Source: Liolophura sinensis
Lineage: Eukaryota; Mollusca; Polyplacophora; Chitonida; Chitonidae
Length of the DNA: 64,000 nt
Reading direction: 5' to 3'
Assembly: GCF_032854445.1 (NCBI RefSeq)
Contig: NC_088300.1
Location: 19,511,608-19,575,607 of the forward strand
The notes beneath the pieces are model-generated. The model made no database searches, had not been told where the DNA came from, and worked only from the letters and a program-made list of their open reading frames with translations. Of the stretch, positions 12,221-25,300 are shown piece by piece. The number at the start of each line of letters is the position of its first letter. Position 1 is the first letter of the stretch. The translations under genes and the position numbers were made by a program.

Positions 12221-15200
12221 ATGCCATTTAGAGAGCTTGGTCATCTGGCTAAAGCTCAGAAGGAAGGTGATGTTGTGAAAAAGAAGGTATGGTGGTAAAT
12301 TTGTTGAAAGAGAAATGTTGAAACGCAAAAAGCGTTCTTGGTAACGCATTGACATAATTACCTCCCTTTAGTTTTGCCCAGACACGATTTAAAAAAAAAA
12401 AAAATCTAATATTTGCGATATATTGATTAATTTGTTCAGTTATAATAGCCTTTGTTGTTGACCCGCTTCTTCAGATATCCATTGTGAAAAGCAGACTCTT
12501 AAGTGAACTGACATCCCATCCTCAATGTATCATAGCCAACAGCCTAATGAAGTAGACATTGCAGTAATACGCTAATTTACAACGTCAAATAGGCTAATGA
12601 ATTAGACGTTGTATGGTATGCTAACGATACATTGTCTAACAGAGGTCCCTTACCATAACGCTGGTCATTTTCCTAACTACATTTAGAGCTTCCGTAGCGT
12701 TATGGTTTCCTACCTGGCATTTTCTCAATCAGCAATCCCTAGCAAGCTCCATGTATATGTTCATGACTGCAGTTCTGCACTGTGTTGCATAGTTATGGAG
12801 TGGGGTAACTCTCATTGCAGTATTGCAAGTGCAGGGTCATGAGGAAAAACAGCCTCAAATGTATTTAGATCTATGGTAAGGAACATTTACAGCTGTTCAC
12901 ACCTGCATTAAAACGTCCTAGCACAAATTGTTGTCAACTGATTGACAGTATCCAAAATTGTTTGATCGGCCATAGTTGGTCGTAGGAAAGTTATAGTACA
13001 TGTGTGAACAGTGGTAAATGCTCCTTATTATAGATTCAACACATTGTGGCTCTTTCATAAACTCTTGTCACTGCATTTCTTGAATGAGAGTTACCATAAT
13101 CCGCAACTACATGTATGTGTTGTGTGGCTATTTACTGTGGGTATCAAGATGCAATTTCCTCACAGCGCTTCCAGAATTGCTTTGCTGTGTAGTTCAATTC
13201 GCTCTCCTCCCCTGCAGCATTGGCCAGCAGACAAGGTGAAAGATAACATGGAAAGGTGACAGGAAATTTTAATGAACAACAATGAACTACAGTGTATAAT
13301 GAGAACTATGCCTGATAATCCTTGTAATTTAATAGCATCACAGTAGGTGATAACAGAGCATAGCATGTATAAATTATTAAGGTCACTAAAGTTTTGTATT
13401 AACCTTCAGGTTATTTTTTCACCATTCATCATGACTGCACAAGAAAAGGTGGTGGCAAACTTACACTTCTGAAAATGTATTTAACAAGTTCCTGTTATGA
13501 GTTTTTTTTGCATCTCTTTTTTGAAAGTGAAAAATGTTCAGTGATAGAGACCCCGACATTAAAACTACAATAAACTTATTTCTTTTATGTTAATGAAAAA
13601 TCACTGTTGTAAAAATTCACCTATCTTGGCTCAGTGGGGAAAATGTTCAGGTTATTTCACATCCTAGAAACAGAGGAGAACACTTACACTTCTGAAATAT
13701 ATTAAATGGTGCAATTTCAGGAAATATGTATGAATATAGGTTTTTATGTTATGTTTATTTATGTTTTGATTTATTAACTTCAGTGAAATAAATGTTTATC
13801 TCTACAGACTGTAAATACATGACAATAACGGATACCGGTATGTAAAAATTATTTCAGGTTGATTCTGCCATTAAGGAAAGTGAGAAGTCTATCAAAAACT
13901 TAAAGCTGAAAGATAGAGAAGCTAAACTTACAGAATTATATTCAAGGTAAGTTGAGTCTGTATCTGCAAACCGGTTAAATGAATACATTAGAAATTTTTG
14001 TTCCCCTGTTTTTGCTTTTTAAAGCACCAGAATATCCCTCTTCCATGTGGTGTGTTATTGCAGTTCTGAGATGTTATTGTACAAAAACATGTCTAATACT
14101 TAGGGACTAACAGAAAAGTGTCAGTATTTTTATGTATCAAAGTCTATTAACCTTGTGTAGCAAGACCAAAGAAACAAATTGATAGATTAAGTACAAAGCA
14201 GTTTCTCAAATGCACAGCCCCAAGTCAAGAGCACAGTGGCGGAATAAAAAATCTAAATTATGGCACATTGTAGTCCAGATGTCCAGCTATCTGGCACAGT
14301 GGTTTATAGAACATACATGTACTCAGCTCCAGCAGTAGAACAAAGTTGTGTACATAATCTGTAGTATAGTGTTAAAAGAGCAAGTACAGTTATGCTGTTT
14401 TATTCTTTACATTGAAAGGGTCATACAAGCCTTTTGTGGTATAAACAATTTTTCACCATCAGTTCCAAATGTTCAGCCTGCTTTGAAACTTGGAGACCTC
14501 TAAAGGGTGTCCTGAACTTCAGAGTTATTGAAACAGCGGTCCACTACCATGATATCCAACAGCCTTTAGTAGTGTTTGGTGGCAAACCATTGAACAGGAG
14601 AATTACATTGGAATGAAATCCGAACAAGTGAAAATGACACATGGGGTCAAATTTCAGAACCTTTGTTTAAAGGCTCTTGACAAGTTTCCTGCTCTCCATA
14701 CATGTAATAATGGTTGTACTGGGAATGTTGAGACCATGCTGTTGTCTTCATTTGAACACTACACTTCCGGTAATGTGAACATAGTGGTTTTTTACTGGGA
14801 TTCTCCACACACAGGCCTAACCAGTCTCATATATACATGTGTTCATTTCAGTTTTTGTTTTCGTCATCTTGAGAAAGAAATAGTAATTACCAGTAAATCA
14901 TTAAACTGGAACCAAAGAAATTGAACTTCATTACTTTAACTTAACTTATCTATATTGTGTATATATATTGTATTCTTTTGGATAAGGGTCACCAGTGTGT
15001 GACACTTTTGTTGAAACATGTACTTTTCGACCTCTAATGCACCATTTCCGGAGAATTTATGCATACAATTTTTATGAAGATGACGCTGAAAGGATTTGTT
15101 AGTGTCACTAAAGCGGCAAGCTTCATAAAACTTTGCAAATTGTTTCTCTACACCCCTTAGTTATTTTAGAATGTTTCAAAATACTGGGTGCTGAGGTGAT

Positions 15201-16392
15201 TGAAAAGGTTCAAGAACGAGGGTACATTTATGGGACGGTAATGTATGTAAATGTACATGTAAATGGAATCATACCATGCATGTGTTAATTAATGAATACA
15301 TGTGGGTTTTCAGGAATTCTGATAATTATTGGTGATAATTTTCAAATTTCTTGGCATTACAGGTGTTCTGATGCCAGTACAGAAGTGTCACAATTGCTGG
15401 TCACTGTTAAAGAACTGAAAGAGGTACACCTGGTTTTATGGTTGATTTGTTTGTCTGCTTTTGTAATCAAATTTCAATCAATTTGTGATCCATTATTTTA
15501 TACTCGATGATAGTAAGAGACTTGGCATATTTCCATTGTGTAACAGTTGAACTGATATAAAAGTAACTGTTAGTGACAAAAAATCACTATTTTGTAAAGT
15601 GCAATGTAAGATTTCAGGTATCTTTTCAAGCGTGAGTGCTCATCTTTGTTTGCACTTCTTTAAATTTTCTGTTTGACAGGAAGATGAACCAAAAGCTATT
15701 AAGGGATTTGACACCAAAAAAACCAATGAAATTAAACGTCTGGAACAGTTTAAGGTAGAGTTATGACCCTGATAGATATGTACATATACTTTTATGAATT
15801 GAATCTAGCAAAAGAAGGTGTTTGCCATCACAAAATTGTTTCTCTGAATGATTTTGGCACATGTTTAAAATGTCTCTGTTTTTTATAGAATTCATGTTTT
15901 CAAATATTCTCATAAGCTACAGTGCATCAGACTCTAAAATTGGCCATGTTGGTGTATCCTAGCAAGGTATTCAGCATATGAAGGTGTTGGTGCAAAGTAC
16001 TGGCCAGCCTGAGGGTAGCATTCTCTGAGTGGCTTGGCATCATGGTTGGTGTCCTTACCAGGACACTCTGGGGTTTTAGCTAATAAAACATGCTGGCTCC
16101 AAAGATGCCTATTTCTGATATCCAAAATAATGTTACAAGACCACTTGTAAGCAGGTATTTAATCTGGAATGCAAATCTTAAGATGTGTTACACATTGCTG
16201 TGTGTGTATTTCTTTCTTTTGTGTATGCAAGTGTTATTAGTGCATTGGGTGTAATATTTTCTTTTGCTGCTTCTAAAGGCTTAAAATGTAAGGCAGAGAG
16301 TATGCTTTCTAATGTATTGTCCATCCTTACCGACTTTTTCAGACAAGACTTGAAGCTGCCCTAGCCAACTTTCCAGAAGAAGTCAGACCTGA
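12221..16392 (+). CDS. NPHP1: NPHP1 exons 1-5: N-terminal coiled coil
   Basis: These five exons encode residues 1 to about 113. The sequence is rich in Lys, Glu and Leu with no helix breakers for long stretches ([20 protein letters not shown], then [10 protein letters not shown] and KRLEQFKTRLEAAL). This is typical of the N-terminal coiled coil that mediates self-association and partner binding in nephrocystin-1. Exon 1 ends in phase 0 at AAGAAG/gtatgg. Exon 2 ends in phase 2 and joins exon 3 across an Arg codon. The introns hold a foldback structure (intron 1), an anonymous minus-strand ORF (15,934-16,125) and anonymous AT-rich DNA. Confidence 0.9.
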
Positions 16393-19300
16393 GTATGTAT
16401 GAATGTTGTATATCTCATTTTATTATCTGTTTTAATTCTTCAGCCTTTTGGCTTGTTGAGGGCCTCCGTGACTCAGTTGATTAGCACGCTATGTCAGCGT
16501 AATGACCCATTAGCCTGGGGACCAATGCGGTCGCTCTGAGTTCAAGTCCTGCTCATGCTGGCTTCCTCTCGGGCTGTACGTGGGAAGGTTTGTCAGCAAC
16601 CTGCGGATGGTCTTGGGTTTCCCCAGGGCTCAGCCTGGCTTCCACCCACCATAATGCTGGCCGCCATTGTATAAGTGAAATATTCTTGAGTACGGCGTAA
16701 AACACCAATCAAATAAATAAATAAATTTTGGTATGTTTGCAAGGTTTTTATTCAGGTATATGTGGAAGGCATTATTTTGTGTAAACTGATAAAATTACAT
16801 TTTAGCTGAGGCTGTGAAATTGGCCAATTGAACCAAAATAATATTCCCTGTGCAAGCATATTAAAAATTTACATAAATTGCGCTGACAGTTGCTGTTTCA
16901 TATGTTAATAGGTTGAGGAATTAGGTTAGTTGCAAATTGTTGACTTGTATACATTTGTCAAAGGATTTATTCAGGATTCTTTTGTATTTCTTTAATCATA
17001 CGTTTTTCATTTTAAAGTAATGCTATAAGTTCTGGATGTTCTCATCTACCTACTTGTACCTGAGATTCCATGAGTGAAGGTACTTGTTGATAAATAGAAA
17101 ACAAAAGCATTGAATACCTGTACCTTGGTAACTGATTTGTATTTGATACAGAGAGATTAGTCTGTTGAAATTGATACCAACGGTCAAATACTGTTTGTCA
17201 ACAAGTCCTTGGTTCTGTTTGTAGCGTAGAGAAACCTGGTGCTGATAACGAGGAAGAGGAGGAAGATGATGGAGAAACTGGAGAGGAAGAGGATGAGGAC
17301 GATGAAGAAGAGGATGATGATGAAGATGGTATTTGTCTAATGTGCAGATGTGTTCTGTTTGCATACCAAGCCTGTCTGTGTATATTCTTCTTATACCTTT
17401 GAAGTTAAAAGCAGTTCTTTGCGATGTACATGTAACTGTCAGTTTCAGTACTTTTGTGTGATTTTCAGTTACATGAAGTCTTTACAGCATTAAGTCATGT
17501 AAATAGGGTTGGCTGCAGAAATAACCGGAGTGAGGGATGAACTCTGTTCAATGCATTATTCCCCGCTGGAACCGTAACTGCTTACTTTAGCTTGTAACTT
17601 AATCAGACTTAGTTGAAAACTTAGTTGTTTTTGAGATGTCAAAATAATATTGAATATTTAATCCTTATTATGTGCTTTTACAATAATTAAACAGTCTAAT
17701 TTCTTTCTACTGTTTCTGCAATCTGTATTCAAAGGTGTTTGTTCTCTTTGTTATTTATTTGTGACCTGTCACTTCCATGCTAGGCAAGACACTGGATACA
17801 TACCTACACAGCGACTTTTAGTAGATACTGAATAAAGGCAGGCAAGACTATTAAGTAGTAAGATGCAAGATGGAGTATTTTTTGTTGTCAGAATAACTCC
17901 ATATTCTTCTAAAGTCTGGTCAAAGATCCTGACGTAATATTCAATCCCTGAGATTTTTCTCTGAGGATTAATCCCTGCTGTATGCTGTTAATTTTCAGAC
18001 GAAGAGGAGAGTGAAGAAGGGGAAGACACATTGGAGCAGCCAGCCCAACCAAGGTCAGGGTCATGCTAACTCTCATAGGTCAAGTCGGCCTGGCAGTGTT
18101 GTATTCTGATTTTCTGAAGTCTTACAGTTACTATCTGTTTTTGTCATGAATATGGTTGTGAATTTGTCTCACTCCAGCATATTCATTATTTTCTGACTGT
18201 TAAGTGTAAACAATAGGTTTCCTCCACCCGTGAGAAATTCTTGTATGCTGTTAAACACCAAATAAACAAATGGATGTTTATTATTGTGACTTAGTATTAA
18301 TTTTCTCTCCTCGTCATGTTTTGTCAGTGTTAATTGCTTTCGTATTACTAGAAACATCTTTCGTTGATGGTTTTGTGATTTCTTGACAGTGGTGGTAAAC
18401 AGAAATTAGAGGTCAAAAATGAAGACAATAAAGCAGAAGTAAAGGCATCCATAATGAAGGGAAAACAGGAAGATGAAGATGATGACAATGATGAAGGTGA
18501 TGAAGAAAATGATGAGGATGAAGAGGATGATGAAGAAGAAGATGATGATGATGAGGATGAAGAAGAGGATGAAGAAGGGGAAGATGATGATGAAGAGGAT
18601 GAAGAAGAAGAGGAGGAAGAAGATGAAATGGAATTCTCATCAACTGTAAGTCTGGAACAGGAGAGCTGGAAGTCCTTTTTGTTGTGCGAAGGTTATGAAG
18701 CAGACTTAGGCTTTATAGTGATGTGTTTATCTTAACAGAATATCAGAAGAACATGATGTTAATAAGTCCAGCTCATACTGGCTTCTTGTTTGGCTGTATG
18801 TGGGAAGGTCTGCCAGCCACCTGTGGATTGTCGTGGGTTTCCTTTGAGCTCTGCCCGGTTCTCTTCCACCATAATGCTGTCTGCCTTTGTATAAGTGAAA
18901 CATTCTTGAGTATGGCGTAAGACACCTGTCAAATAAATAAATAAGTTGTAGGACGTATTATTGGGTTTTTCACTGAGTCAGTAGGACACTAGTGTTCCAT
19001 GAATATAGCACACACACCTTCTCTCTTCAAATGGAAATGTGTACATGGGAAAGTTTATTTATGTAGTTACTTGCCAAAGGCTCCTGGTTTACTCTGAGCA
19101 CTCCAGTTTCCTCCATCCATAGAACTGACAGCTGACGTAGAAGTGAAGTACTGTTGTCCTGTGAAACACCAATGAAAGAAATATATATGCTAGTGTAAGT
19201 TTATTTATCTTTGTATTCTTGTATCATGGTGATTGCAGATGAGATTATTTGAAGCTATCAGTGACTATGAGAAAGAGCAGCCAGAAGACCTGAGCTTCAA

Positions 19301-22300
19301 AAAGGGGGAGATTCTCACCATTGTCAACACAAGGTACTATCTCTCTTTCTTTATACACATACATATGTACAAGAACAGTACTTTTGTAGAAAATTCTCTG
19401 CTGATCTCGGGGAGTGGGGGAGGCTTCACTGTCGTACGTGGGAAAGTCTGCCAGCAACCTGTGGATGGTCATAGGTTCAAGCCCGGTTTTCTCCCAGTGT
19501 AATGCTGGCCGCCATCAAATAAGTGAAATATTCTTGAGTACGGCATAAAGCACCTATCAAATAAGTAAATAAATCTACTGAACTCAACCTTGAAAACAGC
19601 GGGATGTAATCCCTCCATTATGCAGTAAAAATAATCTGTCCTGTTGGATTAATCTTGTATCGTTATCAATTTATTTCATGTTTAGGCATATTACATTGCA
19701 TTAATATTTTTGGCCTTGGTGACAATAAGCAGTTGATGGTCAGTTTGTGCAGTTTGTGCAGTCATGTTTGTTGAAAACCAGTGCCAGTGGTTTACACTGG
19801 GCATTCAAGTTTCCAGTGCCCAGTTGTTTACATGTAAGTGGAAAAATTCTTGAGTATGGCACTAAGGGTGAACAGCCGAGATTTCTATTCTCAAACTGAT
19901 AGGCATGGTAATAATTGTATCAGGGTTTTGTGTTAATTAGCATACAAGAGTGTAAGTTGTAGTTTAAATTTGACATCGAGGTGACTGTGGTTCATTCATC
20001 TCCTCACCAATCTCACAAAAGCTGTTCCATTTTTTAAACATGAATGGCTGGTACAACCAATATTTGGCATTACAACATTCTCAAAACAAAGAGTGATATG
20101 CAGTAAACATTTTCCAGCTGTAAGGATGTACATTGAAAATGTTTAATTACATTCACTATGAAAATTTTCTTAATCTTTTACGATAGCAGGATAAGCAGCA
20201 ATTTGGCGAAGATTGAAAGAATTGATATTCACATTTAAGTAAAAAACTGAGATATAAATTTCTATTGTAAATGCAGCATTTCTTTTGTGTTTTCAACAAG
20301 GTGAAGTTAATAGTAATTGATATTATTTCTGATTGGATTTTTTTTTTAGCTTATTTGTCAGAAGATTTTAACATTGTGTTGTTCCCTTTGCAGTGAAGAT
20401 GGCTGGTGGGAGGCTGTTAATAAAAATGGCGACAAAGGAATTGTCCCAAAAACCTATCTCAAGGTACTCTTCTGTCAAGCTAGATCTGGTTTACAGTAAA
20501 TACAGATGTGCAGGCAGTTCTAGCAGGCATTAAAACTTTCAGCTCTACTCGATAGTGAATCTTTTGGACTATTTGGTTGAAAAGAAATTTTTTTGTGCAT
20601 GTAAGAAAATCATTTATCACTTTTTTTCAAGACAAATGTTAAATGACCTAATATTTAAACAGATTACATTTTCCCAAGAGAATATTTTCCAAACTTTTAA
20701 TCAAACCTTAGAACACTTTCATGACTTTTCTAAAAGCAGAAGAACTCAGAGAATCAGGCAAAATGAGCAACTAAGTCATTGATAAATTTTAGGTCATTTC
20801 CCATAGATGTTCATTTGGCATAGGGGACCTTCACTAGCTCATTCAGCTAAACCATTTGTACAAGCACTTGTGCTATTTGTTTTTTCCAGTTACATAATAA
20901 ATACAAGCATTTGCAAGAGACAGAAACTTTGGAGGCAGATGAAGTTATAACCCCTACTGGCAAGAGAAGGTAAAGTTCTGAGTGTATTAAAGAGCATTTG
21001 AAAAGGAAATAGTTCTGCCTCTTCCATGCTGATATCAGGTGTGACACTCATTATTGTCCTCTACCACACAAATGGTGAGGGGACATTGAGGTACTTTGCA
21101 GCTTTCCATCTCTTCATCACACAAGAGGTTTTTGTGGACAAGATATTCACAGTTTTCAACCAAAAGGTCATTGAGAGGACATTCAGGCCATTAAGTACTT
21201 CAGTATGGTTTCTTCCTTTTTAGATTTTGTAGACATCACATCTGTCTCTGTGAACATCTTGACAAGCAGTCAAAAGCCAATCAAATTTACACTTAGTGAT
21301 TTGAGATCACTGAGTAGACTGTTGGGGTTGATTTTTCCTCTCTATAGATAATCCAGTATGGCTGCTGTCAGGTAAACTTGTTCTGTGTTAATGTAATTTT
21401 TATGTCAAAGCAGAAATGTCTGAAGTCACATTAGGTGAAATGCAAAGACTCCCAAAAAATTGGATTTTTAATGCAGATTCATTTTTATGCACATGAAGCT
21501 GTTCTGTGAATCAGTAGTTTTAAAACATTCTATGCAAAGGAAGACTCAAGGATGAGTTTCACAGAAGGTCCTAATCCCTGTAGAACACATTGTTTTATTC
21601 TGTGCGATTCAGTGGTTGTGTGCTTCATATGTGTTTTACATATATATTCTTCATATATATGTATATGTGTTTCTTCATATGTGAGCACACACACACTGAT
21701 TATTGTGACGCAGTAAAGCAAAGAACAAAAGTTCACGGCTTGAGACCGTTTTGTTACAGGAGGGAAGGAGTTTTGCAAGTTCCCCATTTCTAACATTTGA
21801 ATGCATTTTCTCTACTGAACAGGAGCAACTCATTAACATGAACATTTATATGCCTTATACCTTGTTGTTTCAAGTGCAAAGGAGCTGTGGAAAGGTATCA
21901 AGACAGCTTTAACAGAGGTAATCATTTAGATCTTCCATTCTTCCCAGATAAGTCTGACATAAGAGATGGAACAGCCAAATTTATTTTTCTTTATATTTCC
22001 CCGTTATTTCATTATATTACCCATAATTTCTCCCATCATTATTTTGTTTATTTTGACAAAAAAAAAAGCAAACTACAAGACAAGTGAAGTAGAGAAAGTA
22101 AATCAGATCTTTAATTAGGGGTTGAAGCCATTTAGGCTTGAATCCCTATTGTATCTGTTAGGATTATTTGTTTATCTGTTAGGATTATTTGTTTATCTGT
22201 TAGGTTTTTTTGTTTTTATCAGTATTATTCTCACCCAAATTGTCCCAAGTTTCTAGAGAAAACTATGAGTCTGAAGTTTATGAAATTTTAACATGTTTAT

Positions 22301-25300
22301 CTGTAGGACTTGAAGTTGTGCATCATAGCTTTTGAGCAGATTTCGTCACGTGACCTGGTGACCATCTTGCATTTTGATGAAAACCTTAAAAATCTTCTCC
22401 TCCCAAACGGCTAATGCGAATGAGCTGAAATTTGAACTGCAGTTGCACAAAACTAGGCTTGTTAAGTTTGAGAACGAAAACTTTCTTCGTTGAAAATCAT
22501 ACAAGCTCACTGTTGGGTGAAAATGTCGTGTGACAAATAAATTTCTACAAATCCAAAGATAATGTCCGGCAAATAGTCCTATCTGATGCAGTTTTTGACG
22601 CTGATTCCGAATATGCAATTTTTGCAAAACCGAAAGTGACTTCATCAAAACTTTAAATGGGTATATCTCCTAAACCAATGAGGCCAGAGATGCAATCTTA
22701 AGGCCTGAAATCATCCCAAGGCAGGCAGAAAACTTTTACATAAACTGGAAGTAGTACATGCCAAAAAAAAAAAATGGCCATTTTTTCATTTTTCAAAGTT
22801 GAAAAACTTCTACACCTAAAACATCTGATCTGAAATGCATGAAATTTTGGTATGAGATAGGTCCTGTGATGTGCTCTTACGAGTTAAAAGTTGGGTTACC
22901 CTAGTCACATGATCTGGCAGCCATTTTGGGTTGAAGTAAAAACATTTGACAGCGATATCTTCCAAAACGTAATGTCCGGTTGACTTAAAATTTAGCGCAC
23001 ATAACAAGTGTTCCATGGAGGCTATTTGGACAGGAAAAGGATGCAATATGCATGCAAATTAGGCTTTGAATGAAACATATGATGTGACGTCATGGGAAAA
23101 CAAAAAATGTGATTCTTTAAATGCTGTCTGATGTAGTTTGAGCTCCTGATCATGAATCCAGTCTTATTTTTGCTCTGTGATGTATGTTTTTGTCGCAAAT
23201 TGAAAAAATGAGAAAAAAACACAATTTGCACCATATTTGGAGGTCGTGTGACAGAAAGCTGTTACAGCTGTAAAGCGGAAAATCACTGAGTGCAAAGAGC
23301 TATACATATCCTCTGTGTGCTGAAAATTGTTGAGCTGTGTTAAAAAACAAAGAGGGGACATGCGTGCCTTCAAATATTATCCAAAGGTCGATTTACTCCA
23401 TTTGGCACATCTGCATATACAAGCTGTACATTGTACTTACAATGCACAAATGACTATGAAGAATGTAGGCTTTCTAATTAAGTTGGTTATGTATCTATAC
23501 ATGGACACCAACAAGGTAACCGGAAGTGACACCATATAGGTCAGCAATACCAACTTGAACTCTGGCGTTGCTGCTTTAGCAGCTATATTTGCCTTTGTTT
23601 TGCACAGGAACATTCTGTTAAACAGTGAATTGACTGTTACAAATGGTACTCTTGCTATAGTCTAATGTATTTTGTACCGGCAGACAAGTGTGTCGGATGT
23701 ACTCCATGCTATGGGAGCAATCCCATCTGGGTTTAGACCATCCACGCTGGCCCACAAGTTCAAGGATGGTAAGTGATTAAATCTTTACTACCTGTATTCT
23801 GTAAAACTATTAAATTATATGTTTTATACAGATAAAGTCTGTTTTCATTTTGTATTTTATGACAGGTAGGAGGTGACAGTTTTGTTTCTCTGCCTTTGAT
23901 TCAATATCACAGATATTTTCCTTTTTGTAATTACAGGTTCACGTGTCTGTCTGTCTTTGTTTGCTAATTTCAGAGTTCCACAGAATGAAGCACTTCTTGG
24001 CCCCCAAACTCAGCACATCTAATGTGACATATAGAGACCTCTTCATAGATCCATCCAGAAACAGGGTATGGTCTTCTTGTTCTAGGGGGAGCCACCATGG
24101 CCGAGAGGGTTAGTGCGTCAGTGAGGCGTAATGATCTCCAGGAGTTTCCACCAAAGCAGTCACTGTGAGTTCAAGTCCAGCTCGTGCTGGCTTCCTCTCC
24201 AGCTGTATGTGGGAAGGTCTACCAGCAACCTGCTCATGGGTGGTTGGCCCCTGGACTCTGCTCGGTTTCCTCACGCCCCCATAATGCTGTTTGTATAAGA
24301 GAAATATTTTTGAGTACTGCATAAAACACCAATGAAATAAATAAATAATAAATAAATCTTGTTCTAAATTCACAGCTATTCAGTATCACTCCAGTTAAGG
24401 GTGTGTGAGTGGGAGAAAGTGTGGTGTGGAATTGTCTGTGTACAAATATTTACATGCAGGCATTGTTGAAGGAAGCACTAAGCTCTTCAGCTGTACTTTG
24501 GTGTACTTTGGTTTTTCTCGCAGCATTGGTTTTTGCATGATCAAAAATAGCTCTATGACATATGTTGAGGAAGTTATGATCCTAATTTGATCTGTGTCCT
24601 GATTTGCAGATCATTGGGATTCCAGGCTCTGATACTCCTAATAAGTAAAGTTGATTTAAATTAATGATGGTTGGTTTTCGCTGTTTACAGATTCGTGAGC
24701 GAACCGTGTGGATAGAGAAGACAGTAACGTTGACTGCGTGTCGTCAAATTCCTCCTCCAGGAGCTGGTAATTAATATGTATTTATATGTACATCTCTGTC
24801 AAGTAGCTGTCAATCTTGAAAATGATAGATGGTTTCAGGTGCAACACACTATAAACAGTAGTCAGATAGCTTCTCTTCTAATTTTTGACTCGCCGGCACA
24901 AAGTACAGGCTAGAGCTGATCTAGGCCGATTTTGAACCCGATATAACGGGTTTGGGCGTCGCCAGTTTGGGCGCCCCAAACGAGTGACAAAGAAAAACAA
25001 TATTCGCGGAAAAATGAACTTCACTGCTTGTATGGATCGGTCTAAACAGTAGGAAACAAAACGACATCAAAACACCCTTAAATAGGCCATTACAATCACA
25101 ATTGGTAGCTAGCGTGATGTATTGTTTAAATCTCTGCAAAGAGGATACAGAATATGCATTGTCACATGCTGTTTGAATCTGCGCGGAGAGTGGAACTCTT
25201 CTCCCAATAAATGTTAGGATAATCAGGTCACACGTTCAAGACAGTGACCTCAGACAGGTTGAAGGACATCGCGCATACAAAGCCAATGCAACTGAACGTG

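Noticed and set aside
18413-18643. Minus-strand ORF of Leu/His/Pro repeats
   Set aside because: It is the antisense shadow of the GAW-rich acidic exon 8 of NPHP1.
19233-19502. ORF continuing the SH3 exon past 19,333
   Set aside because: The GTACTA donor at 19,334 and the good acceptor and reading frame at 20,394 show that the exon ends at 19,333. The rest is intron and SINE.
24110-24373. 87-residue minus-strand ORF
   Set aside because: It lies entirely inside a plus-strand SINE family 1 copy.
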